In this document: positions 57,305 through 64,000 of the stretch, piece after piece
Numbering within the stretch: the stretch's first letter is position 1
Layout of the letters: every line of letters begins with the position of its first letter
NCBI RefSeq assembly: GCF_037477895.1
Contig: NZ_CP132744.1
Coordinates: forward strand, 1,240,001 to 1,304,000
Length of the DNA: 64,000 bases
Origin: Mycetohabitans endofungorum
GTDB lineage: Bacteria > Pseudomonadota > Gammaproteobacteria > Burkholderiales > Burkholderiaceae
Reading direction: 5' to 3'
Translations under genes and position numbers: made by a program
Notes under the pieces: model-generated
Databases searched by the model: none
What the model saw: only the letters and a program-made list of their open reading frames with translations
Told to the model about the DNA's origin: nothing

Positions 57305-57670
57305 ATGCCAGTGGAGCCACGTTTGGTAGCGAACCGAGTTGTCGCCATAGCGACGCCGAAGGCTGCGTTCGTTACCTGGATCAACAGCGTCGATTCTGCT
57401 GCGGGCATGGCATTGACGCTGGCGCAAGCTAGCGAGAATGCAAACGCCTTCCTGGTTCCTGCAGCCGGTAACGATCCCGAGGCCGCTGTCAAGCGTTGGT
57501 TGCACAAGCACTGGCAGGTCATCTTCGAACGCATGCTCGAGGATTGGTATGTCGACGAGTGTCTATGGCCGCAAGCTCGTACGCTAAAGATGTTCAAGGA
57601 GTGGTGCGAGATCCGTATGCACTCGATTGTCCTGGATTGCGCCGAAGCACCGATCGCGTACGACGACTAA
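57305..57670 (+). CDS. Conserved hypothetical protein, 121 aa
   Basis: This is a small acidic protein with no signal peptide or membrane segment. The C-terminal half is rich in Trp and acidic residues (HKHWQVIFERMLEDWYVDE; EWCEIRMHSIVLD). The pattern resembles short uncharacterised proteins common in Burkholderia genomes, from memory only. No domain is recognised and no function is proposed. The ribosome site before the ATG is weak. It lies between the transporter and an IS66-like remnant, so it may be a survivor of a rearranged stretch. The 124 bp between the transporter stop and this start show nothing I recognise. Confidence 0.6.
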   Translation: MPVEPRLVANRVVAIATPKAAFVTWINSVDSAAGMALTLAQASENANAFLVPAAGNDPEAAVKRWLHKHWQVIFERMLEDWYVDECLWPQARTLKMFKEWCEIRMHSIVLDCAEAPIAYDD

Positions 57671-57689
57671 GCCAGGTCCTGTGCCAGGC

Positions 57690-57845
57690 GCCAGGGCGCA
57701 GCTCATCGATCCGGTTGACCGGCTTGTCGCGGATCTCTGCCTTGACCTTGTACAACGCGCCGATGCGTTCCAGCGCTTCGGTGTTCAAGGCATTCGGCCG
57801 CGCGGCATGCAATTCCACCAAATTTTGGGGCGGATTACCCGGTGA
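57690..57845 (-). pseudogene. IS66-family transposase remnant
   Basis: The minus strand encodes LVELHAARPNALNTEALE followed by RIGALYKVKAEIRDKPVN (about 57699-57821). It resembles the conserved segment of IS66 TnpC transposases just before the DALHAW region. The rest of the roughly 500-residue transposase is missing on both sides, so this is a decayed fragment, not a working element. Confidence 0.6.
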
Positions 57846-57865
57846 CCGGGTGTACACCCGTCACC
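57841..57865. repeat. 25-bp near-perfect palindrome
   Basis: The arm GGTGACCGGGTGT (57841-57853) pairs with ACACCCGTCACC, except for one unpaired C. The centre is TGTACA. It directly abuts the transposase remnant and lies about 120 bp before the rsbR-like gene. It could be a transposon scar, a terminator for minus-strand transcription, or an operator. Confidence 0.6.
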
Positions 57866-57981
57866 CATGATGCAGATCCGGACATTTGTGGCTGCAACGT
57901 TTATTGCCGTGACGAACTATAGTAAGGTGCTGCCCTTCTATTTCTAACCGCATCATTGACTATCTGTTAAGCGGAGATCGC

Positions 57982-58848
57982 ATGAATACTGCCAGCGGAG
58001 CGGGCCTCGCTGACATACTTCGTCAACATCGCGCTGTGCTGTTATCCGAATGGATCGATCAGCATTTGCCGGTTGCATTGCGTCGAGGGTTGGCCACGGA
58101 AGCCGAGGCTCGGGATCAATTCCGTGGATTTCTCGATGTGTTTCTCGATACGCTTGAGTGCACGTCGTCGTTGGACGCAAGCGATGCACAGTGGGAGCCG
58201 GTGCGTGCATTCCTTGCCGAAATGTCCGGGCACTGCGCTAAGCTTGGGTTCACGCCGGTCGAGACGGCGACTTTTGTGTTCTCGTTGAAGCGGCCGCTGT
58301 ACGCGCGACTGAGCGCCCAATTCGCTGACAATCCCGCCATGCTCGCCGATACCGGGTGGGCAGTGAACGAATTGCTTGACGCGTTGGGTCTTTATACGAC
58401 TGAAATCTATCAGCGCAGCCGCGAGGCGATTATCTCTCGGCAGCAGGAGGAACTGCTGGAGTTGTCGACTCCCGTCGTGCAATTGTGGCATGGAATTCTG
58501 GCGTTGCCATTGATCGGTACGCTCGACTCCGGTCGCACCCAAGTGGTAATGGAAAGCTTGCTGCAGAAAATTGTTGAAACCGGCGCGAGCCTAGCAATCA
58601 TCGACATCACGGGCGTGCCAACCGTCGATACGCTGGTGGCTCAGCATCTGCTCAAGACCGTGGCGGCAGCGCGATTGATGGGCGCGGATTGCATTATCAG
58701 CGGCATCCGTCCGCAGATTGCACAGACGATTGTCCATCTTGGCGTCGACTTGACCAATGTGACGACCAAATCAACGCTCGCGGATGCTTTTGTGGTGGCG
58801 TTGCAGCGCACCGATGCGACGGTGATACCGGGTCGTCCCGCCGCGTAA
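57982..58848 (+). CDS. rsbR: RsbR-like stressosome protein (N-terminal sensor domain + STAS)
   Basis: The 288-residue protein has an all-helical N-terminal half of about 165 residues that resembles the RsbR/globin-like sensory region. A STAS domain follows, about 170-280 (DITGVPTVDTLVAQHLL, ISGIRPQIAQTIVHLGVD). The Thr of GVPTVDT aligns with a known phosphorylated Thr of Bacillus RsbRA. The second site, in the LPLIG linker, has Ser (TLDSGRT) in place of Thr. By family it would co-assemble with RsbS, hold RsbT and release it on stress. First gene of a six-gene run with gaps of 9 bp or less and several overlaps. The sensed signal is unknown. Confidence 0.85.
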   Translation: MNTASGAGLADILRQHRAVLLSEWIDQHLPVALRRGLATEAEARDQFRGFLDVFLDTLECTSSLDASDAQWEPVRAFLAEMSGHCAKLGFTPVETATFVFSLKRPLYARLSAQFADNPAMLADTGWAVNELLDALGLYTTEIYQRSREAIISRQQEELLELSTPVVQLWHGILALPLIGTLDSGRTQVVMESLLQKIVETGASLAIIDITGVPTVDTLVAQHLLKTVAAARLMGADCIISGIRPQIAQTIVHLGVDLTNVTTKSTLADAFVVALQRTDATVIPGRPAA

Positions 58849-58857
58849 GGTCAGATC

Positions 58858-59214
58858 ATGGACCGGATTCCGATTCTGCGCTTGGGCGATTACCTGATTG
58901 TCACTATTCAGGTCGATATGCACGATCGTCTCGCTATGTCGCTGCAGGACGATTTGACCGACCGCATCGTCAAGGACGGTGCTAAAGGTGTGTTAATCGA
59001 CATCTCTGCCCTTGATGTCGTGGACTCTTTTATTGGCCGGATGATCAGCAATACCGCGGCGATGGCGACCGTGCTCGATGCGCAGACGGTCGTAGTGGGC
59101 ATGCAGCCGTCAGTCGCGATTACGCTGGTCGAGTTGGGGCTCACACTCAATGGTGTGTGTACGGCGCTGAACATCGAAAAGGGCATGGCGCTGCTCCAGC
59201 AGCGTCGGCGTTGA
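58858..59214 (+). CDS. rsbS: RsbS-like STAS-domain antagonist
   Basis: This is a single STAS domain of 118 residues. The conserved segment DISALDVVDSFIGRMI holds the serine equivalent to the RsbT phosphorylation site in Bacillus RsbS, and MQPSVAITLVELG follows. It is 9 bp after the RsbR-like gene and 1 bp before the RsbT-like gene, the standard R-S-T order. In the family, RsbS sequesters RsbT until phosphorylated. Confidence 0.9.
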   Translation: MDRIPILRLGDYLIVTIQVDMHDRLAMSLQDDLTDRIVKDGAKGVLIDISALDVVDSFIGRMISNTAAMATVLDAQTVVVGMQPSVAITLVELGLTLNGVCTALNIEKGMALLQQRRR

Positions 59215-59215
59215 C

Positions 59216-59659
59216 ATGCCAGACGTATCGATGATCGGCGCCAACGAGGTGGCACCGCGGCTGGTAGCCGAATTAAGCCTGCGCTCGGACGAGGAAATCG
59301 TCCGGCTGCGGCAGGTGGTGCGCGATCAGGCCATCGCGCGCGGTTTCTCGTTGATCGACCAGACCAAGTTCGTGACCGCAGCCAGTGAACTGGCCCGTAA
59401 CACGCTACAGCATGGCGGCGGCGGTACGGCTCAGCTGCACGTGGTGGTCAATGGCGCACGTGTCGGCCTGCGTTTGACGTTCACCGACGCCGGTCCCGGT
59501 ATCGCGGACGTCGATCAGGCGCTGGGGGATGGCTTCAGTACCGGGACCGGGCTCGGTCTGGGGCTGGGGGGCTCGCGCCGCCTATGTGACGAATTCACGA
59601 TCGAATCGCAGCTCGGGAACGGTACGAAGGTGATCATCACAAAATGGAAAACACGCTAG
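59216..59659 (+). CDS. rsbT: RsbT-like serine/threonine protein kinase (GHKL fold)
   Basis: The 147-residue protein is an HATPase_c/GHKL anti-sigma-type kinase. The N box is ASELARNTLQHG, the G1 box TDAGPGI and the glycine-rich lid GTGLGLGLGGSRRLCDEF. By family it phosphorylates the STAS proteins encoded by the two genes before it, then acts on a downstream partner. Its stop overlaps the next gene by 16 bp, indicating translational coupling. The usual Bacillus target RsbU is absent; the downstream phosphatase is the likely partner. Confidence 0.88.
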   Translation: MPDVSMIGANEVAPRLVAELSLRSDEEIVRLRQVVRDQAIARGFSLIDQTKFVTAASELARNTLQHGGGGTAQLHVVVNGARVGLRLTFTDAGPGIADVDQALGDGFSTGTGLGLGLGGSRRLCDEFTIESQLGNGTKVIITKWKTR

Positions 59660-60768
59660 GTGCGGCGTTGCCGAGCGGTGGCGCTCACTGTTCGCTGGAG
59701 ATCGCGGATGCGAGCGCAGTCGCATTTGCGCGCCGCACATCCGCTGAAGCGGCGCGTAAGGCCGGCTTCGGAGAGGTGGATGCCGGCCGCTTGGCGATCG
59801 TGACCACCGAGGCTGCGACGAACATCTTGAAACACGCACGGCACGGCGAAGTGCTGATGCGGCCACTAGACGGGGCGGTCGAGTTAATTGCGATGGACCG
59901 TGGCCCAGGAATGCACGACGTGCGTGCCGCACTTACTGATGGTCATTCCACGGCTGGCACGGCCGGCACTGGCCTGGGTGCGATCCGTCGGCTTGCTGAT
60001 CAATTCGCTTTATACTCGCAACCGGGCGCGGGTACGGTGGTGCGAGCGTTGCTGTACGAGACCCGCAAGCGACTTGCACATGCCACGCTGTCTGGGCCGC
60101 AGCTCGGCGGCATTTGCGTACCCTGTCCCGGACAACAGGTGTGTGGCGACGCCTGGTATGCACAATCCGATCCGCGCGGCATGACGCTCGCGTTGGCCGA
60201 TGGCCTAGGGCATGGCGCTGACGCGCACATAGCGGCGTACGGGATCGTGGACGTGGTGCAGCGCGGCGCCGGTATTTCGCCGGCCAGGCTGATGGCGCAG
60301 GCCGACGCGGCGCTGCGAGGTACACGTGGTGCCGCAATCGCACTCGTACGCCTGGATTGGGTGAAGGCGTGCATGACATTTTGCGGCACGGGAAACATCT
60401 CGGCGGTTGCGCACGGCACTGGGCATCCTCGGAGCAATGCCGGCGACCGTGCTGGTGCGCCGCGCGACCGTTACCAATTGATATCGCGCAACGGCATCGT
60501 TGGGCATACGATGCGTGGCGCGCAGGAGTTCGAAATGGCGTGGAACGCCGACGCAATGCTCGTATTGCATTCGGACGGCGTGGGGACGCGGTGGGATTTG
60601 TCCGATTATCCGGGACTCGCCCGGCAACCGGCAGCGATCATTGCCGCGGTGCTTTATCGTGATTTTTCGCGTCGGCGCGACGACGCGACGGTCGTGGTCG
60701 TGAAGGCCCGAACGGGAGCCCAGTTGAGTCATGACGATGCGTTTGCTACAGATCCGGCTCGAGTGTGA
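59644..60768 (+). CDS. GHKL ATPase-PP2C (SpoIIE-type) fusion phosphatase, RsbX/RsbU-like
   Basis: The 374-residue protein has two domains. Residues 1-140 form an RsbW-like GHKL ATPase (N box TEAATNILKHA, G1 box MDRGPGM, GTGLGAIRRLADQF). Residues about 155-360 form a PP2C/SpoIIE phosphatase with metal-binding motifs GDAWYA, LADGLGHG, GTGNIS, HSDGV and RRRDDATVVV. By family it dephosphorylates STAS proteins and resets the cascade. Fusion of kinase-like and phosphatase-like domains in one chain suggests it can do both. It overlaps rsbT by 16 bp and the next gene by 38 bp. Confidence 0.85.
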   Translation: MENTLGAALPSGGAHCSLEIADASAVAFARRTSAEAARKAGFGEVDAGRLAIVTTEAATNILKHARHGEVLMRPLDGAVELIAMDRGPGMHDVRAALTDGHSTAGTAGTGLGAIRRLADQFALYSQPGAGTVVRALLYETRKRLAHATLSGPQLGGICVPCPGQQVCGDAWYAQSDPRGMTLALADGLGHGADAHIAAYGIVDVVQRGAGISPARLMAQADAALRGTRGAAIALVRLDWVKACMTFCGTGNISAVAHGTGHPRSNAGDRAGAPRDRYQLISRNGIVGHTMRGAQEFEMAWNADAMLVLHSDGVGTRWDLSDYPGLARQPAAIIAAVLYRDFSRRRDDATVVVVKARTGAQLSHDDAFATDPARV

Positions 60769-62146
60769 GCAAGATGCCATCGTCGCACGCCGACGCGCAC
60801 GCGAACTGGCGGCGGCGCTGGGCGTGTCGCCATTGGATCAGGCTCGCATAGCAAGCGCAGTCCTGGAGATCGCCTGCAATGCACTCGAGTATGCCGGCGG
60901 TGGGGAAGTCACGTTTGTCATCGACGATACGACGCATCCGCACGCGCTGAGAATTGAGGTGCGCGACTGGGGGCCGGGCATCCGCGACCTGCAAGCCGTG
61001 CTGGAAGACGGCGGCGAGCAGGCGGACATGCGCACTGGCGTTGCCGGTGCGCGACGCCTGATCGGCCATTTTTCGATTCAGTCGCGCGACGGCGACGGCA
61101 CACTCGTGACCATGGCCGATTCGCTGCCCGCTGATCGCGCTGCCGTATCCGTCGATGCCGTGAGCCGGCTCGCGCACGAGCTTGCCCCAGCGGTTGCGCA
61201 AACCGAGGCCTTTGATGAACTGCGACAACTGAACCGCGAGCTGGTGTCCACGCTTGCCGAGTTTCGGCAACGCCAGGAGGACCTGCTGCGCTTAACTCAG
61301 GAGTTGGAAGCGACCAACCGCGGCGTTGTCGCGCTTTATGGGGAACTGGACGAGCGGGCAGAGGAACTGCGCCGTGCAGACGCGATGAAAACACGGTTTT
61401 TGTCGAACATGAGCCATGAGCTTCGCACGCCGCTCAGTTCAATTCGAGCGTTGGCGAAGTTGCTGCTGAACCGGCTTGATGGCGACTTGACGGGCGAACA
61501 GGAGCGACAAGTCACCTTGATCCTCAGTGCGGCGGAGCATCTTGCCGAGATGGTCGACGATTTGCTCGATCTAGCCAAGATTGAAGCTGGCAAGACCGAT
61601 GTCGTACCCGTATGGTTCGACGCCGCTGGCCTGTTTGCGGCGCTTCGCGCGATGTTGGCGCCGCTGCTCAATACACCACACGTGCAGCTCGAATTTGCAT
61701 CGGTGGCGGGCTTGCCCAAGCTGTATACCGATGAGCCTAAACTCACGCAAATCCTGCGGAATTTTGTATCGAACGCGCTCAAATATACGGAGCATGGCCG
61801 CATCGAGGTCGGCGCGCGAATGGAGCCGGACGGCACCCGCGTTACGTTCTTCGTTTCAGATACCGGCATTGGTATTGCGCCGGAGCATCACCAGATCATC
61901 TTTGAAGAGTTTAGCCAGGTGCAGAATCGTCTCCAACAACGTACAAAGGGAACGGGGCTCGGTTTGCCGCTGTGTCGTAAGCTGGCCATGCTGCTGGGTG
62001 GCGACGTTCGCGTATGCAGCGAACTGGGGGCGGGCTCCACGTTTTACGTCACCGTGCCAGTATGTCTGGTACAAGCCGGGGAAGCGCCGCATGCGACGGC
62101 CGGGACGATACACATGCGTGGATGCAGCGGAGGGCAGGCAGCATGA
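60731..62146 (+). CDS. Histidine kinase with N-terminal RsbW/RsbT-like GHKL domain
   Basis: Of 471 residues, about 1-135 form a GHKL domain of the anti-sigma type (N box VLEIACNALEYA, G1 box RDWGPGI). A coiled coil follows at about 165-220 (RQRQEDLLRLTQELEATN and the next 25 residues). Then come HisKA (His in MSHELRTPLSS) and a catalytic HATPase_c (NFVSNALKYT, SDTGIGI, KGTGLGLPL). No membrane segment is visible, so it is cytosolic and probably receives its input from the Rsb partners rather than an outside ligand. ATG 60737 is an alternative start. Its stop shares ATGA with the next gene. Confidence 0.85.
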   Translation: MTMRLLQIRLECEQDAIVARRRARELAAALGVSPLDQARIASAVLEIACNALEYAGGGEVTFVIDDTTHPHALRIEVRDWGPGIRDLQAVLEDGGEQADMRTGVAGARRLIGHFSIQSRDGDGTLVTMADSLPADRAAVSVDAVSRLAHELAPAVAQTEAFDELRQLNRELVSTLAEFRQRQEDLLRLTQELEATNRGVVALYGELDERAEELRRADAMKTRFLSNMSHELRTPLSSIRALAKLLLNRLDGDLTGEQERQVTLILSAAEHLAEMVDDLLDLAKIEAGKTDVVPVWFDAAGLFAALRAMLAPLLNTPHVQLEFASVAGLPKLYTDEPKLTQILRNFVSNALKYTEHGRIEVGARMEPDGTRVTFFVSDTGIGIAPEHHQIIFEEFSQVQNRLQQRTKGTGLGLPLCRKLAMLLGGDVRVCSELGAGSTFYVTVPVCLVQAGEAPHATAGTIHMRGCSGGQAA

Positions 62147-63666
62147 GCACTGCAGCGACACTGATCGTCAATGTCGATGACAATGAGGGTGCCCGCTATG
62201 TGAAGTCGCGCATCCTGAGCCATGCGGGGTTTGCGGTGATCGACGCGTCGACCGGATATGACGCGTTGCAGGTTGTGCGTGAGCGCGAGCCGGCGCTTGT
62301 GTTGCTCGATGTGAGACTACCGGACATCAGCGGCATCGAGGTGTGCAAACTGATCAAGCAGGACGCGGCAACGAGTTCGACGCTTGTGCTACAAACGTCA
62401 GCGGCTGCTGTGCAATCGCACGACAAGATTCTCGCGCTAGACGGCGGTGCGGACAGCTACTTGACCGAACCGGTCGATGCAGCCGAGCTGGTCGCCAACG
62501 TGCGGGCATTGCTGCGGCTGCATGCGGCCGAGAAAGCGCTGCGGGAGGCGGATCGGCGTAAGAACCGGTTCCTCGCGACGCTTGCACACGAATTACGCAA
62601 TCCTCTCGCACCGCTTCGCAATGCAATTGAATTGCTCGATCCCAAGTACGGAGCAACCGAGGCAATGCGCGCGGACGCCCGACTTATCGCCAGTCGCCAG
62701 CTGGCGCATTTGGGGCGGCTGGTCGACGATTTGCTGGACGTGTCCCGCATTTCGTACGGAAAGATCGTGCTGCAAATCGCTGCGCTGGACTTGAAGGCAG
62801 TCGTCGAGACGGCGGTCGAAACGAGTAAGCCGTTGCTCGACAGCAAGGGACACACGTTGTCGGTGACCGTGCCAACTACAGCGTGCCCGGTCGTCGGTGA
62901 CAGCATCCGCATCGCACAAATCATCGGCAACCTGCTGTCGAACGCGGCAAAGTATACGCCCGATGGCGGCCGGATCGAGCTTCGGCTTGAGATTGGCGAC
63001 ACCGATGTTGCCGTTTGTGTGCAGGACAACGGCATCGGCATATCGTCGGAAGAACTACCGTCTGTGTTCGACCCGTTTATGCAGTCGAGCAAATCGATGG
63101 AACAGGCTGGCGGGGGCCTGGGCATCGGACTAGCGTTGGTGCGCGAGCTTGCGGAGTTGCACGGCGGATCGGCGACTGCGTATTCGGACGGGCCCGGACG
63201 GGGCTCTAGATTCGTAATTCGATTGCCGCTGGCCGACGTGGCGCAGCGTGAGCGCGCCGACAAGGCGTCGCGTGAGCCCACCGCTTGCGCTGCTGCAAAC
63301 CAACGACGGGTGCTGATCGCCGACGACAATACCGATGCGGCGATGTCTTTGCAGGTGTTGCTGGAGTTGTCAGGCCATATTGTGCGTGTCGCGCACGACG
63401 GCGTGTCGGCAATCGAAATGGCGCAAACGTTCGAACCCCAAGTGGCGATACTGGATATTGGGTTGCCGCATGCAAACGGCTACCAGGTGGCCAAAGCGCT
63501 GCGTGCGCAACCACGGACCGCACGCGCGCTGCTGATCGCATTGACTGGTTATGGGCAGCAGAGCGACAAGCGGGCCGCATCCGATGCCGGGTTCAATCTG
63601 CATTTGGTCAAGCCGGCTCGGCTGGATGAACTGTTGCGGGAGATCGAACGCGCAGAGGTGACGTGA
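62143..63666 (+). CDS. Hybrid histidine kinase REC-HisKA-HATPase-REC
   Basis: The frame is open from 62014, but the ATG at 62143 overlapping the preceding stop (ATGA) is preferred: the protein then begins MSTAATLIVNVDDNEGARY, the true start of a receiver. The 507 residues contain REC1 (phospho-Asp in LLDVRLPD, about 55), HisKA (His in LAHELRNPLAPL, about 148), HATPase_c (NLLSNAAKYT, QDNGIGI, GGGLGIGLAL) and REC2 (VLIADDNTDAA; ILDIGLPHANG, about 437). No DNA-binding or output domain is present, so it must relay to another protein. The receiver at its N-terminus could accept phosphate from the kinase encoded just upstream. Confidence 0.87.
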   Translation: MSTAATLIVNVDDNEGARYVKSRILSHAGFAVIDASTGYDALQVVREREPALVLLDVRLPDISGIEVCKLIKQDAATSSTLVLQTSAAAVQSHDKILALDGGADSYLTEPVDAAELVANVRALLRLHAAEKALREADRRKNRFLATLAHELRNPLAPLRNAIELLDPKYGATEAMRADARLIASRQLAHLGRLVDDLLDVSRISYGKIVLQIAALDLKAVVETAVETSKPLLDSKGHTLSVTVPTTACPVVGDSIRIAQIIGNLLSNAAKYTPDGGRIELRLEIGDTDVAVCVQDNGIGISSEELPSVFDPFMQSSKSMEQAGGGLGIGLALVRELAELHGGSATAYSDGPGRGSRFVIRLPLADVAQRERADKASREPTACAAANQRRVLIADDNTDAAMSLQVLLELSGHIVRVAHDGVSAIEMAQTFEPQVAILDIGLPHANGYQVAKALRAQPRTARALLIALTGYGQQSDKRAASDAGFNLHLVKPARLDELLREIERAEVT

Positions 63667-63668
63667 TC

Positions 63669-64000
63669 CTAGATTTTGTATGGGACGCGCACGCCTGGTT
63701 CGTCCGCAGGGAAATCTTTCGTATTTCGTGAAACAAGCAGCAGCGAGTGCACCTGTGCCGTCGCCCACACAATGGCATCGGGCAACCGAACCCGCTTGGT
63801 CTTCCGAATCTCCACTGCCCGGTTCGCAATCGCATTATCGAGGGCGACTACATCGAATGAGCCGAGCCATGCTCGAATTACGGATTCTTCCTCTGTGGCG
63901 GCACCAACAAGAATCTCCATCCAGGTAATCGTGCTGATCGCACGATATTCATAGCGCTCCAGCTCCTTCCTTGCAGCGCTGATCCCGCTTAGATAGTCGA
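63669..64000 (-). CDS. vapC: PIN-domain toxin VapC-like ribonuclease, 5' end outside window
   Basis: The minus-strand frame stays open to the window edge: DYLSGISAARKELERYEY, then AISTITWMEILVGA, ending in LPDAIVWATA and SRNTKDFPAD. These carry the spaced acidic residues of PIN-domain nucleases (Glu in WMEILVG, Asp in LPDAI, Asp in TKDF). The first Asp (of VDTN) should lie just beyond the edge. VapC toxins cut RNA and pair with a VapB antitoxin, usually encoded immediately 5', which here is out of view. The stop is 2 bp from the stop of the convergent hybrid kinase gene. Confidence 0.85.
   Translation of the reverse strand, partial: DYLSGISAARKELERYEYRAISTITWMEILVGAATEEESVIRAWLGSFDVVALDNAIANRAVEIRKTKRVRLPDAIVWATAQVHSLLLVSRNTKDFPADEPGVRVPYKI

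Larger units (their letters stand above)
57671..57981. other. Gene-free junction before the rsb-type operon
   Basis: Besides the IS66-like remnant and the palindrome, the last 115 bp hold the only place for an operon promoter. A possible -10 box TATAGT lies at 57918-57923, but no convincing -35 box stands 16-18 bp before it. A ribosome site (GCGGAG) precedes the ATG at 57982. Confidence 0.5.

Noticed and set aside
57900..57925. Sigma70 promoter for the rsb-type operon
   Set aside because: TATAGT is present, but TTGCCG is only 8 bp upstream and no other -35 fits, so I do not list it as a promoter.
1..64000. CRISPR arrays, tRNA and rRNA genes
   Set aside because: No regularly spaced repeats and no recognisable RNA gene; the only tandem repeats found are inside PKS linkers.

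Overview
This window is almost certainly the 3' two-thirds of the rhizoxin (rhi) trans-AT polyketide synthase cluster of an endofungal Burkholderiaceae bacterium of the Mycetohabitans (formerly Burkholderia) rhizoxinica type. The evidence is gene order (PKS-PKS-PKS-P450-PKS-PKS), domain order, and an exact module-by-module match to the rhizoxin carbon skeleton. The Pseudomonas rzx cluster has a similar core. The right flank here (OFA-family transporter, RsbR/RsbS/RsbT cassette, VapC) suggests Burkholderiaceae, but I cannot exclude other hosts from sequence alone.

Layout: positions 1-55237 hold rhiB (3' part), rhiC, rhiD, rhiH (P450), rhiE and rhiF, all on the + strand with gaps of about 20-80 bp, so probably one transcription unit. 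No acyltransferase domain occurs anywhere, so malonyl units must come from a separate AT (RhiG in the known pathway, outside the window). Domain order: RhiB ...ACP-ACP-KS-DH-KR // RhiC MT-ACP-KS-KR-MT-ACP-KS-KR-ACP-KS-KR-MT-ACP-ACP / RhiD KS-DH-KR-ACP-KS-DH-KR-MT-ACP-KS0 // RhiE DH*-ACP-KS-KR-ACP-KS-DH-KR-ACP-KS-B-ACP / RhiF KS-DH-KR-ACP-KS0-ACP-TE. '//' marks modules split between two proteins. Counting two carbons per active module gives 18-Me, 16-Me/17-OH, 15-OH, 12-Me/13-OH, two migrated double bonds (11,12 and 9,10), 8-Me, 7-OH, a two-carbon branch at C5 (delta-lactone), the 2,3-alkene and C1 release onto the C15 hydroxyl. This is the rhizoxin core. RhiH is the tailoring epoxidase.

Positions 55238-57981 are a junction: hairpins after rhiF, an OFA-family MFS transporter, a small conserved hypothetical gene, and an IS66-like transposase remnant beside a palindrome.

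Positions 57982-63666 hold a tightly packed signalling operon: RsbR-like and RsbS-like STAS proteins, an RsbT-like kinase, a GHKL-PP2C fusion phosphatase, a GHKL-histidine kinase fusion and a REC-HisKA-HATPase-REC hybrid kinase. It is a stressosome-type partner-switching cascade feeding a two-component relay, with no sigma factor in view. A convergent, 5'-truncated VapC toxin gene runs off the right edge.
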